From assembly GCA_004282995.1 (NCBI GenBank), contig SHLU01000004.1, positions 1-28,692 on the forward strand: DNA of 28,692 bases. Direction: 5' to 3'. Below the pieces are notes generated by a model, which saw nothing but the letters and a program-made list of their open reading frames with translations, ran no database searches and was not told the DNA's origin. Positions 1 to 7,250 of the stretch are shown piece after piece; within the stretch, counting starts at the first letter, position 1, and each line of letters begins with the position of its first letter. This DNA comes from Sphingomonadaceae bacterium (GTDB lineage Bacteria > Pseudomonadota > Alphaproteobacteria > Sphingomonadales > Sphingomonadaceae). The translations under genes and the position numbers were made by a program.

Positions 1-553
1 CCCCGGCACGGCGCAACATGCGGTCGAAACCGTCGCCTTGCGCCAGCGTTGCCACTAGTTGGACCTGCGGGCGTTCGGGCGCCGCAGGAAGTTGCTCAAC
101 GAGCGAAGATGCGCCCATACGGCTGCCGCTGTCGCCGCCGAGCGCCAGCGGCTGGATCGCCTGGCTGCGCAGTTCCTCCAGCGCAGCTTCATCATATTGG
201 ACAGCTGGCGCGGCTTCCAGGGGTGACAGGCTCGGCCACAGGGAAATCGCTGCCGCCGACAGGCCGATCAAGGTAGCCATTCCGCGCAGCCATCGGGGGC
301 TACCGATATCTTCGGCAAGATCGGGAGCCAGATCGAGGCGGTCGAGCCTCTCGCTCGTTTCAAAGCGCCAGGCATGATATTTTTCGCGCAGGTTGTGCGC
401 GCGCTGGACAATGCGCTGCTGACCCTGCGACCCGGCTGCGGGCCGATCCTGCTCGATCATCTGGGCGTGCGACAGGGTTGCGGCGCGCGGGTTGCCGCCA
501 TTGCCGTCACCGGTCTGATAGCCGGCCACTGTCTGTATGCGCGCCTGATACAA
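1..553 (-). CDS. Membrane-anchored envelope peptidase, probably M23 family (N-terminal part, runs off left edge)
   Basis: An open minus-strand frame runs from a TTG codon at 551-553 to the left edge, giving about 184 residues without a stop. No in-frame ATG exists between the upstream stop and this TTG, and a perfect AGGAGG lies 5 bases upstream, so TTG is the likely start. The first ~95 residues are polar and cytoplasmic in character. One hydrophobic segment follows (around GMATLIGLSAAAISLWPSL), then a Pro/Ala-rich linker, then the motif ATLAQGDGFDRMLRRAG. That motif resembles the N-terminal domain of sphingomonad M23 murein endopeptidases, which precedes the catalytic LytM domain. The catalytic domain itself lies outside the window, so the family call is inference. 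It is divergent from the helicase gene at 762. Another bitopic cell-envelope protein remains possible. Confidence 0.55.
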   Translation of the reverse strand, partial: MYQARIQTVAGYQTGDGNGGNPRAATLSHAQMIEQDRPAAGSQGQQRIVQRAHNLREKYHAWRFETSERLDRLDLAPDLAEDIGSPRWLRGMATLIGLSAAAISLWPSLSPLEAAPAVQYDEAALEELRSQAIQPLALGGDSGSRMGASSLVEQLPAAPERPQVQLVATLAQGDGFDRMLRRAG

Positions 554-558
554 GGCGG

Positions 559-564
559 CCTCCT
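559..564 (-). promoter_or_regulatory. Shine-Dalgarno AGGAGG deciding a TTG start
   Basis: On the minus strand a perfect AGGAGG lies 5 bases before the TTG at 551-553. It is the main reason for placing the start of the left-edge peptidase gene there. Confidence 0.6.
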
Positions 565-761
565 GCAAGTTTTCGGAGCTTTCGGCATTTCTGCCACGAG
601 CGACCCGTCCCGCTCCGTTACTGCCTCAGACATGTGCCGGATTAAAGTTAACACCGCTTTAAGTCGCGGCGAGCCGAGTCCCTTATGCGATGAATGCACG
701 GGATTCACCCCGAAACTTTGCACGGCTTGCAGCGGACGAGCGGCGATGGCAGTGCTGGGGC

Positions 762-3332
762 GTGACCGAAAGTACCATCCGGGCGGTCCTCGGGCCCACC
801 AACACCGGCAAGACCCATCTCGCGATCGAGCGTATGTGCGGCCATTCAAGCGGTGCGATCGGCTTCCCGCTGCGGCTGCTGGCACGCGAAGTTTATGACC
901 GAGTGGTCGCGATCAAGGGCGAAAAAGCCGTCGCGCTGATCACCGGCGAAGAGCGCATCGAGCCGCCGCAGGCGCGCTATTTCCTGTGTACCGCCGAAGC
1001 GATGCCGCGCGATGGTGGCGGCCATGCCTTTGTCGCACTGGATGAGGCGCAGCTGGCTGCCGACCGCGAGCGCGGACATATCTTCACCGACCGATTGCTC
1101 CATGCCCGCGGGCGCGAGGAGACCATGCTGCTCGGTGCCTCGACTCTCGAACCGGTGCTGCGCTCGCTCGTCCCGCAGGCGCATATCGAGACCCGGCCGC
1201 GCTTTTCGACTCTGACGCATATCGGCGCGCGCAAATTATCGCGCCTTCCGCCGCGCAGCGCCATCGTCGGTTTCAGCGCCGAAGCTGTCTATACCGTGGC
1301 CGAGATGCTGCGCCGGTTCCGCGGCGGGGCTGCGGTGGTGATGGGCGCATTGAGTCCGGAAACGCGCAATCGGCAGGTCGAATTGTTCCAGTCGGGCGAG
1401 GTCGATTATATCGTCGCCACAGATGCCATCGGCATGGGGCTCAACCTCGACGTCAATCACGTTGCCTTTGCTTCGCTGAGCAAGTTCGACGGCATGCGCC
1501 AGCGCCGCTTGCTGCCGGCCGAAATGGGGCAGATTGCTGGCCGTGCCGGGCGGCACCAGAAGGATGGCACTTTCGGTACGCTCGCCGGGGGCCGTGGTCC
1601 GGTGCCCGAGCTGACCGAGGAAGAGATATATGCCATTGAGGAACACCGCTTTGCGCCGTTGACCCAGCTGTTCTGGCGCGAACCTGAGCCACGCTTCGAT
1701 AGTATCGCCGCTCTGGTCGCCGATCTCGAGAGCTCGCCGGGCAAGCGCGAATTGCGCCCTGCCCCCGAGGCAATCGACCTGGCCGTGCTCAAGAAACTTG
1801 CCGGTGAACCACTGGCAGCCGAAATCCGCGGCGGCGGACAGGTGCGGCGGTTCTGGGAAGCTTGCTCGCTGCCCGATTTCCGGCAGACCGGCGCCGATAC
1901 CCACGCACGCTTCGTCGCCCGGCTGTGGCAGGACTTGCGGGGCGGCTATCTGGGGGCTGACTATGCCGCAGCGCGGATCTCAGAGCTCGACAATATGCAA
2001 GGCGACATCGCTACGCTACAAGGACGGATCGCCGCGATCCGCAGTTGGGCCTATATTTGTCAGCGTCCCGACTGGGTGCTGGCGCGCGACGAAATGGCCG
2101 CACGCGCCCGCGGGGTCGAGGCGAGGCTGTCGGACGCGCTCCATGCGCGCCTGACCGAAAGATTTGTCAATCGAAGGACCGCAATCCTGATGAAGAACAT
2201 GGGCAACGATCCGAACCTTCTGCCGGTCGCGCTGGAAGATGACGGAACGCTGACGGTGGAAGGCGAGGCGATCGGGACGGTCTCGGGCTTTCGCTTCGCG
2301 GTCGATGCCACGGCCAATGTGGCTGATCGCAAGATGCTGCTGTCGGCGGGCGAGAAAGCGCTGCCGCGCATCCTGGCCGCGCAGGCGAAAGATTTACGTG
2401 AGAAGGGCTTCGACGACCTTTCGCTCGATCGAGGGGTCATCCGCTGGGGCAAGCACGTGTTGGCGACCCTGAATCGCGGTTCATCTGTGCTGGAACCGCA
2501 GGTGGTCCCCGAACGTGACATCGACCGTATCGAGGATGGCGAGCGCACCCGTTTCGTGGATGCGCTAGCGAGCTGGGCGAAGGAGAAACTCGCTCCTTTG
2601 CAGCCGCTTGCGAAGCTCGAGCAGGCGTCGGTCGATCCGGCTGCAGGTTCGCAGGCACGAGCGCTGCTCCTGAACCTCATCGCAGGACATGGTGTCGTCG
2701 CCCGCAAGGAGGCCGGCATCCAGCACCTGCCCAAGGAGATGCGGCCCTTCTTGCGGAAGTTGGGGGTGGTGTTCGGCGCGCTCGACGTATTTGCCCCCGC
2801 CCTGCTCAAACCCGCCCCGCGCCGGGCGCTGCACGATGCCGGCTTCGACCGCCGTCCTCTCGAAGAGGCGATGCGCTCGGTCTTGCCCGGCTCGCGACAG
2901 GTGCCTGCGGGCTATCGACGGGCCGGCGACCAGTTGGTGCGGGTCGACGTGGCCGAAAAGATCGTTCGGTCAGCGCATGAGGCGCGCAGCGCGCATGCCG
3001 ATGCACGCAGCGTCGCCATCGACCCGGCGCTGGCGATCTCAACGGGACTCACCATGGCCAGTTTCGAACGATTGCTCGGGGCTGCTGGATTCAGGTTGCG
3101 GCGGGCGCGGCCACTGGCCGAGGGGGCCTCGGGACCGCCTGCACCCGACCGGTGGAGTTGGCGCCCGGGCACGGTAGGGAGGCCTAATGCGCAGCAGGGT
3201 AAATCCGCACCCACCGGCAAGGGCGGGAACAAGGCCAAGAGCAAAAGCCACGGCCGGGGTCCGCGGCGGGCCAAGGCAGATGGTCCGGTAGAAGGAAACC
3301 CCTTCGCCGATCTTGCCAAGCTCGTGCGCTGA
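762..3332 (+). CDS. SUV3-like DExH-type RNA helicase
   Basis: A superfamily 2 helicase of the SUV3 type, expected to unwind RNA duplexes in the cytoplasm; mitochondrial relatives work with RNA degradation enzymes. Visible motifs: Walker A GPTNTGKT immediately after the start, Walker B-like VALDEAQ near residue 92, a second RecA-like domain with VGFSAEAVYT and ATDAIGMGLN, and motif VI QIAGRAGRH near residue 265. The C-terminal half carries extra helical domains and ends in a basic tail rich in Lys, Arg and Gly, likely for RNA contact. I chose the GTG at 762 because family members begin just before the Walker A motif. An in-frame ATG at 690 would add 24 residues that look unconserved, and neither start has a strong ribosome site. 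The stop overlaps the next start by one base (TGATG), indicating translational coupling to an S4 RNA-binding protein. Confidence 0.88.
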   Translation: MTESTIRAVLGPTNTGKTHLAIERMCGHSSGAIGFPLRLLAREVYDRVVAIKGEKAVALITGEERIEPPQARYFLCTAEAMPRDGGGHAFVALDEAQLAADRERGHIFTDRLLHARGREETMLLGASTLEPVLRSLVPQAHIETRPRFSTLTHIGARKLSRLPPRSAIVGFSAEAVYTVAEMLRRFRGGAAVVMGALSPETRNRQVELFQSGEVDYIVATDAIGMGLNLDVNHVAFASLSKFDGMRQRRLLPAEMGQIAGRAGRHQKDGTFGTLAGGRGPVPELTEEEIYAIEEHRFAPLTQLFWREPEPRFDSIAALVADLESSPGKRELRPAPEAIDLAVLKKLAGEPLAAEIRGGGQVRRFWEACSLPDFRQTGADTHARFVARLWQDLRGGYLGADYAAARISELDNMQGDIATLQGRIAAIRSWAYICQRPDWVLARDEMAARARGVEARLSDALHARLTERFVNRRTAILMKNMGNDPNLLPVALEDDGTLTVEGEAIGTVSGFRFAVDATANVADRKMLLSAGEKALPRILAAQAKDLREKGFDDLSLDRGVIRWGKHVLATLNRGSSVLEPQVVPERDIDRIEDGERTRFVDALASWAKEKLAPLQPLAKLEQASVDPAAGSQARALLLNLIAGHGVVARKEAGIQHLPKEMRPFLRKLGVVFGALDVFAPALLKPAPRRALHDAGFDRRPLEEAMRSVLPGSRQVPAGYRRAGDQLVRVDVAEKIVRSAHEARSAHADARSVAIDPALAISTGLTMASFERLLGAAGFRLRRARPLAEGASGPPAPDRWSWRPGTVGRPNAQQGKSAPTGKGGNKAKSKSHGRGPRRAKADGPVEGNPFADLAKLVR

Positions 3333-3643
3333 TGCGACTGGACCTCGCGTTGTGCCGTTTGCGCATCGCCAGGACTCGCAGTCTTGCCCGCGCGCTGATC
3401 GAGGCGGGACACCTTCGTATTAACGGCGAACGGGCTGTCCAGCCAAGCCGGGCGATCGCTCCCGGCGATGTCCTCACCATCCCGCGCCGGCTCGATGTGC
3501 TGGTGATCGAAATCCTCACCCTTCCGATGCGGCGTGGACCACCGGCGGAAGCGCAAAGCTGCTATCGGGTGCTTGACCCGAAGGAACAAAGCGCACTAGC
3601 GGAGGGTTCACGGACCGTATTCAAGGGGAACCATGCACCATGA
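3332..3643 (+). CDS. S4-domain RNA-binding protein (Hsp15-like)
   Basis: A small basic protein of 103 residues. The N-terminal ~60 residues match the S4 fold: MRLDLALCRLRIARTRSLA, then a helix, then GHLRINGERAVQPSRAIAPGD. This is the pattern of Hsp15 (HslR), which binds stalled 50S subunits carrying nascent chains. The C-terminal tail has MRRGPPAEA, common in alphaproteobacterial homologues. The start overlaps the helicase stop by one base and the stop overlaps the ferredoxin start by four bases (ATGA), so the three genes are almost certainly co-transcribed and coupled. Its pairing with an RNA helicase suggests a role in RNA or ribosome handling. The exact substrate cannot be read from the sequence. 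Confidence 0.85.
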   Translation: MRLDLALCRLRIARTRSLARALIEAGHLRINGERAVQPSRAIAPGDVLTIPRRLDVLVIEILTLPMRRGPPAEAQSCYRVLDPKEQSALAEGSRTVFKGNHAP

Positions 3644-3978
3644 CCTACGTCGTCACCGACGCCTGCATCAAATGCAAATACACCGACTGCGTCGAGGTCT
3701 GTCCGGTCGACTGCTTCTATGAAGGCGAGAATATGCTCGTCATCAATCCCAGCGAATGCATCGATTGCGGCGTGTGCGAACCCGAATGTCCGGCCGAGGC
3801 GATCCTGCCCGACACCGAGGACGGCTTGGAGAAGTGGCTCGAGATCAACACCAAGCTCTCGGCCGAGTGGCCCAATATCACGCAGAAGAAAGAGCCGCCC
3901 GAAGATGCCGATGAGCACAAGGGCGAGGAAGACAAGTACCAGAAGTACTTTACCGCTGAAGCGGGTGAGGGTGACTGA
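3640..3978 (+). CDS. fdxA: 7Fe ferredoxin FdxA
   Basis: A 112-residue ferredoxin of the FdxA family carrying one 3Fe-4S and one 4Fe-4S cluster, a cytoplasmic electron carrier. The first cluster region is CIKCKYTDCVEVCPVDCF (Cys9, Cys17 and Cys21 among the ligands). The second is CIDCGVCEPECP (Cys40, 43, 46, 50). The acidic C-terminal tail after residue 60, with WPNITQKKEPP, is typical of FdxA rather than short bacterial 2[4Fe-4S] ferredoxins. It overlaps the S4 gene by ATGA and is the last gene of this unit. The redox partner cannot be inferred from the neighbours. Confidence 0.93.
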   Translation: MTYVVTDACIKCKYTDCVEVCPVDCFYEGENMLVINPSECIDCGVCEPECPAEAILPDTEDGLEKWLEINTKLSAEWPNITQKKEPPEDADEHKGEEDKYQKYFTAEAGEGD

Positions 3979-4372
3979 CGCCGGGCCCGACCAGCGCAAT
4001 TTTCGAAGGTTGCCTTGGGGCGCGGCCAACCGGCCGTTCGCCTGCTGGAACTACGCTGACTTCTGAGCGCTCGATGCCAGGAGATATTGGGAATTTGGCT
4101 GAATGAGCCGGCCGAGTGGCTTTTGCGAGTGCCGCGATAAACGCCCGCGCCAGCACGAAATAATCGGCTGTTGGGTCCATATGCGCCGCGACTCGCAATT
4201 TTATTGCGAATCTGCTATATAATTAACCAACCGCCGGCGCTCCTATGCCGCCGGAGGCAGAATCCGGAAAGGTGGGGTCGCATTCCCTCGACAATCTGGC
4301 CGTCAACCCGGGCGTATCCCGCCCCGGCTTAATTGTTCGCACGGCCCCGCCTTTTGAACGAAAGGACTATTC
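3979..4372 (+). other. Intergenic region between fdxA and carD: promoter region and long leader
   Basis: Nearly 400 bases without a convincing gene. The first part holds two weak hairpins after fdxA: CGGCC-AACC-GGCCG at 4022-4035, and AGCC/GGCT followed by TTT near 4107-4125. Neither is a convincing terminator. A palindrome and an AT-rich promoter element lie at 4193-4223. The remaining ~145 bases (4224-4372) would be a carD leader, GC-rich at its start and end, with AAAGGA just before the ATG. I recognise no known riboswitch or small RNA. Confidence 0.5.
4193..4223 (+). promoter_or_regulatory. Probable carD promoter with a 7-3-7 palindrome
   Basis: TATAAT at 4218-4223 (preceded by TG at 4213-4214, giving an extended -10 for the overlapping TATATA) is the best sigma70-like -10 in the area. 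A perfect inverted repeat TCGCAAT-TTT-ATTGCGA occupies 4193-4209, where the -35 and spacer would be. This suggests an operator site. No regulator is identified. Confidence 0.5.
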
Positions 4373-4906
4373 ATGGCAGCCAAAGCTCCCGCCTTCGACG
4401 TTGGCGATTACGTTGTTTACCCCAAGCACGGTGTCGGCCGTGTAATCGAGCTTCAGAATGAAGAAATTGCCGGAATGCAGCTCGAACTTTACGTCTTGCG
4501 GTTCGAGAAGGAGCGCATGACGCTCCGCGTGCCGGTCAACAAGGTCGAATCGATCGGTATGCGCAAGCTGTCCAGCGACAAGGCGCTCAAGGAAGCGATG
4601 GAAACGCTCAAGGGCAAACCCAAGGTGAAGCGCACCATGTGGAGCCGCCGGGCGCAGGAATACGAAGCCAAGATCAATTCCGGCGAAATCGTGCTGATTG
4701 CAGAAGTGACGCGCGACCTGTTCCGTCCCGACGACCAGCCCGAGCAGAGCTATTCCGAGCGGCAGATCTTCGAAGCCGCTTCCAGCCGCCTCGCCCGCGA
4801 ATTGGCGGCGATGGAGAAAACCGACGAGGCAACCGCGCTCGAAAAGATCCTCGACGTGCTGCGCGAACATGCGCCGCAGTATTACGAGAATAGCGAAGAC
4901 GCCTGA
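4373..4906 (+). CDS. carD: CarD/CdnL-family RNA polymerase-binding regulator
   Basis: A 177-residue CarD_CdnL_TRCF family protein that binds RNA polymerase beta and stabilises open promoter complexes, acting mainly on rRNA and housekeeping promoters. The N-terminal Tudor-like polymerase-interaction domain begins FDVGDYVVYPKHGVGRVIEL. It continues to LRVPVNKVESIGMRKLSS at about residue 65. The C-terminal ~100 residues form the helical DNA-binding domain, with WSRRAQEYEAKINSG and the conserved VTRDLFR segment. Length is normal for the alphaproteobacterial form. AAAGGA lies upstream of the ATG. It has its own promoter region and a strong terminator, so it appears monocistronic. Confidence 0.93.
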   Translation: MAAKAPAFDVGDYVVYPKHGVGRVIELQNEEIAGMQLELYVLRFEKERMTLRVPVNKVESIGMRKLSSDKALKEAMETLKGKPKVKRTMWSRRAQEYEAKINSGEIVLIAEVTRDLFRPDDQPEQSYSERQIFEAASSRLARELAAMEKTDEATALEKILDVLREHAPQYYENSEDA

Positions 4907-4931
4907 TCCGGCATCCGGATGAACAACACGA

Positions 4932-4964
4932 GGGGCCGCTCCAGCAATGGGGCGGCCCCTTTTT
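4932..4964 (+). terminator. Rho-independent terminator of carD
   Basis: GGGGCCGC (4932-4939) pairs with GCGGCCCC (4952-4959), followed directly by TTTTT. An outer pair AACACGA (4925-4931) and TCGTGTT (4964-4970) could extend the stem. It lies 26 bases after the carD stop and works in the plus direction. Confidence 0.88.
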
Positions 4965-4997
4965 CGTGTTCCCGCCAGACTTGCAACCACCGTATCG

Positions 4998-5019
4998 GTG
5001 TATTATAGCGACAATACAC
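4998..5019 (+). promoter_or_regulatory. 22-base inverted repeat in the promoter region of the DUF2807 gene
   Basis: GTGTATT, eight bases, AATACAC: a perfect 7-8-7 inverted repeat ending 17 bases before the start codon. It contains the only -10-like element here (TATTAT or TATAGC), with TTGCAA at 4981 as a possible -35. The spacing and symmetry suggest a dimeric repressor site of the PadR or GntR type, but the regulator is unknown. Confidence 0.5.
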
Positions 5020-5036
5020 AACGTTTGGAGGGATTG

Positions 5037-5840
5037 ATGCTCGACCGCCTTTTCAGAAAGCTCTTGCCAATCGCCGCCATGGGTCTCGGCCTGGCGGCAA
5101 CCGGCTGTGACGGGATGGATATTTCGTTAACCGGTTCGGAAGGCGTGCCGCTTGCCGATCTCGACACCAGCGGCCCGGCTCCGACCGGTATCGTGCTTGC
5201 CGGCGCAGATACTGTGGTGGTGACAGAAGGCGAGAGCCTGTCGATCAATGTCGAGGGCGACCAGGAAATTGTCGATTCCATGCGCTTCACCCTTGAGGAC
5301 GCGACGCTTGGCATCATGCGCGAGCAGAGTACCTGGAAGCGTGACGGCACCGCTATCGTGCGCGTGACCATGCCTTTGCCCGACAAAGTCGTTGTCGCAG
5401 GCTCGGGCAAGGTTGAAATGCCCGGACTGGGCGAAAACGCCGAAGTCACCATCGCTGGTTCCGGAAGCGCTCTGGCGGGCAATATTGCCGTCGATTCGCT
5501 GGATGTGACGATTGCCGGGTCCGGCGATTTCGAGGCAGCAGGTATGGCCAGAAGGCTTGACCTCACCATTGCCGGATCGGGCGCGGCCAGAATGGCTGGC
5601 CTGCAAGTGGAAACCGCAGAAATAAGTGTAGCTGGCTCTGGCGATGCACAATTCGCGTCCGATGGCACAGTCGAAGCCAATGTCGCCGGCTCGGGTGATA
5701 TAACTGTCACCGGGACCGCCACCTGCACGATCAAGTCGATGGGCTCCGGCTCGCTGACTTGCAAAGCTGCCGACGCTGCTGGAGCATCTACCGGCCAATC
5801 GGCCAGCGATGATGACAGGGACGAAACAACCGAAAGCTAG
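5037..5840 (+). CDS. DUF2807/GIN-domain lipoprotein
   Basis: A 267-residue secreted protein. The start is the ATG at 5037, preceded by GGAGGG; a longer frame from 4947 would begin inside the carD terminator. The N-terminus has a positively charged end, a hydrophobic core and ATGC at about residues 15-18, a plausible lipobox although position -3 is Ala rather than Leu. The mature part carries the repeated motif [VI]AGSG six times, about 20 residues apart, typical of the GIN (head auto-transporter adhesin, DUF2807) beta-helix. The C-terminus is Ser/Asp/Glu-rich. Members are cell-surface or periplasmic proteins of unknown function, often under envelope-stress or PadR-type control. A candidate operator overlaps its promoter. 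Confidence 0.82.
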   Translation: MLDRLFRKLLPIAAMGLGLAATGCDGMDISLTGSEGVPLADLDTSGPAPTGIVLAGADTVVVTEGESLSINVEGDQEIVDSMRFTLEDATLGIMREQSTWKRDGTAIVRVTMPLPDKVVVAGSGKVEMPGLGENAEVTIAGSGSALAGNIAVDSLDVTIAGSGDFEAAGMARRLDLTIAGSGAARMAGLQVETAEISVAGSGDAQFASDGTVEANVAGSGDITVTGTATCTIKSMGSGSLTCKAADAAGASTGQSASDDDRDETTES

Positions 5841-5902
5841 AACATTCAGGGATTGCTAACCGTGCTTTGATACTGCTGCGGGCTGGAAGCTAGGAGCCCT
5901 CC

Positions 5903-6241
5903 ATGCGTATCGCCCACCTCATCCTGATTGGCACTGCCAGCCTCACTTTGCAGGGGTGTCTGGCCAAGACCGCGTTCAATGTGGCGACCGCGCCCGTTCG
6001 CATCGTCAGCAAAGGCGTGGATCTCGCGACGACCAGCCAGTCCGAGGCTGACGAGAAACGCGGACGCGAAGTGCGCAAACGCGAAGAGCGGGTCGGCAAG
6101 CTCGATCGTCGGTATGAGAAACAGCGCAAGGATTGCCTTGATGGCGAACGCAGCGCCTGTGACGATGCCCGCCGTACCTACGAGGAAATGCAGGTGCTGG
6201 TGCGCTCGCTCCCGGCCGAATCGGGCGACGGCGAGGATTGA
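5903..6241 (+). CDS. Small putative lipoprotein of unknown function
   Basis: A 112-residue protein with a signal peptide and lipobox LQGC at about residues 16-19. A short hydrophobic or amphipathic segment follows (FNVATAPVRIVSKGVDLATTS), then a highly charged, probably coiled-coil region with EKRGREVRKREERVGKLDRRYEKQ. Two cysteines (CLDGERSAC) occur in the C-terminal part. AGGAG lies 6 bases before the ATG. The stop codon abuts the stop of the convergent tsaC-like gene with no gap. I do not recognise the family beyond a likely outer-membrane-anchored periplasmic protein; similar short lipoproteins are common in sphingomonads. Confidence 0.72.
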   Translation: MRIAHLILIGTASLTLQGCLAKTAFNVATAPVRIVSKGVDLATTSQSEADEKRGREVRKREERVGKLDRRYEKQRKDCLDGERSACDDARRTYEEMQVLVRSLPAESGDGED

Positions 6242-7186
6242 TCAGGCCGCCGCTCGGCGCAGGCGATCGTTGATCGCCACCCCCAGCCCCTCGTCCGGGA
6301 TCGGAGCGACCGCGATGCGCGGAGCATTTGCTTCCGCCGCGGCATGCAAGCCAGCATAAAGCCGCGCTGCAGCCTCTGCCAGGTCACCGCTGCCGGATAA
6401 CTGCCAGTCGCCTCCCACGCTCGCGAAACCAAGCAGGAATTCCCCTTCCCGCGCCGATCGAGCATCGAGCCGCACGGGCTTGCCCGGCGCGTAATGTCGT
6501 TCGAGCTGTCCAGGAGCTTCGACACCGGAAGAAGCCCCGGCTGGCGGCGATCCGAGCACTGCGGCAATCGCTTCCGTGCCGACCGGCCCTGCGCGCAACA
6601 GGTTCCAGCTGCCATCGGGGCGTAGCGCGACAATGGTCGATTCCAGCCCGCGCTGCGTGGCGCCCGCATCGATCACAGCATCAATCCGTCCATCCAGCGT
6701 CTTGAGCACATGGTCCACGCTGGTCGGGCTGACGGTCTCGCTTGCATTGGCAGAGGGCGCAGCCACTGGTCCGTCGAGCACACGCAACAGCGATTGCATG
6801 GTCGGATGGTCGGGCACACGCAACGCCAACGTCGGAAGCCCGGCGGTAACCGCTCCGGCCAGGCCGGCATCCTCGCGCAGCGGCAAGACCAGCGTGAGAG
6901 GGCCGGGCCAGAAGTGCGCAGCCAGTTTCTCTGCTCGGTCATCCAACCTCGCCAGCCGCGCCGCCGCCGCCAATTCGGCGACATGGACTATCAGCGGATT
7001 GAAGCTTGGTCGCCCTTTGGCGTTATAGATCCGCGCCACCGCATCGGCATTATCGGCCCTCGCGGCGAGCCCGTAGACCGTCTCGGTCGGCACGGCGACC
7101 AAGCCGCCACGCTGGAGAATCTCTGCAGCGCGAGCGATTCCGGCCCCATCTGGCTGCAGCATTTCCGTAGCGTTCTTGCCCGTCAT
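6242..7186 (-). CDS. tsaC: L-threonylcarbamoyladenylate synthase (Sua5-type)
   Basis: Makes threonylcarbamoyl-AMP from threonine, bicarbonate and ATP, the first step of the t6A37 modification of ANN-decoding tRNAs. At 314 residues this is the long Sua5 form. The N-terminal YrdC domain (about 15-205) shows GGLVAVPTETVYGLAARA, KGRPSFNPLIVHV, FWPGPLTLVL and PVAAPSANASETVSPT. A linker follows with APGQLERHYAPGKPV (about 225-240), the hallmark junction to the C-terminal Sua5 domain. All expected nucleotide-binding motifs are present. It is transcribed towards the small lipoprotein gene, and the two stop codons touch. The ATG at 7186 gives a short non-conserved leader; ATG at residue 9 is an alternative start. 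Confidence 0.94.
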   Translation of the reverse strand: MTGKNATEMLQPDGAGIARAAEILQRGGLVAVPTETVYGLAARADNADAVARIYNAKGRPSFNPLIVHVAELAAAARLARLDDRAEKLAAHFWPGPLTLVLPLREDAGLAGAVTAGLPTLALRVPDHPTMQSLLRVLDGPVAAPSANASETVSPTSVDHVLKTLDGRIDAVIDAGATQRGLESTIVALRPDGSWNLLRAGPVGTEAIAAVLGSPPAGASSGVEAPGQLERHYAPGKPVRLDARSAREGEFLLGFASVGGDWQLSGSGDLAEAAARLYAGLHAAAEANAPRIAVAPIPDEGLGVAINDRLRRAAA

Positions 7187-7250
7187 GCTGGTGCGCTATA
7201 TCTGATGCGGCGACTTTCCAAGCCACTTCGCAGTTCAAGGACCCTTCCCA

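Noticed and set aside
642..662. Inverted repeat TTAAAG-N9-CTTTAA between the peptidase and helicase genes
   Set aside because: Short AT-rich arms with a long spacer; expected by chance in the divergent promoter region and no matching family.
374..898. Open frames on both strands over the left-edge peptidase start and helicase N-terminus
   Set aside because: They overlap two better-supported genes (membrane-anchored peptidase on minus, helicase on plus), have low-complexity Arg/Pro/Ala-rich translations and show no recognisable motif.
3950..4198. 82-residue minus-strand open frame between fdxA and carD
   Set aside because: It overlaps the fdxA end, has no recognisable motif, and its start lies within the palindromic promoter region of carD.
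4245..4445. 66-residue plus-strand frame in the carD leader
   Set aside because: It overlaps the start of carD in another frame and lacks a ribosome site; more likely leader sequence.
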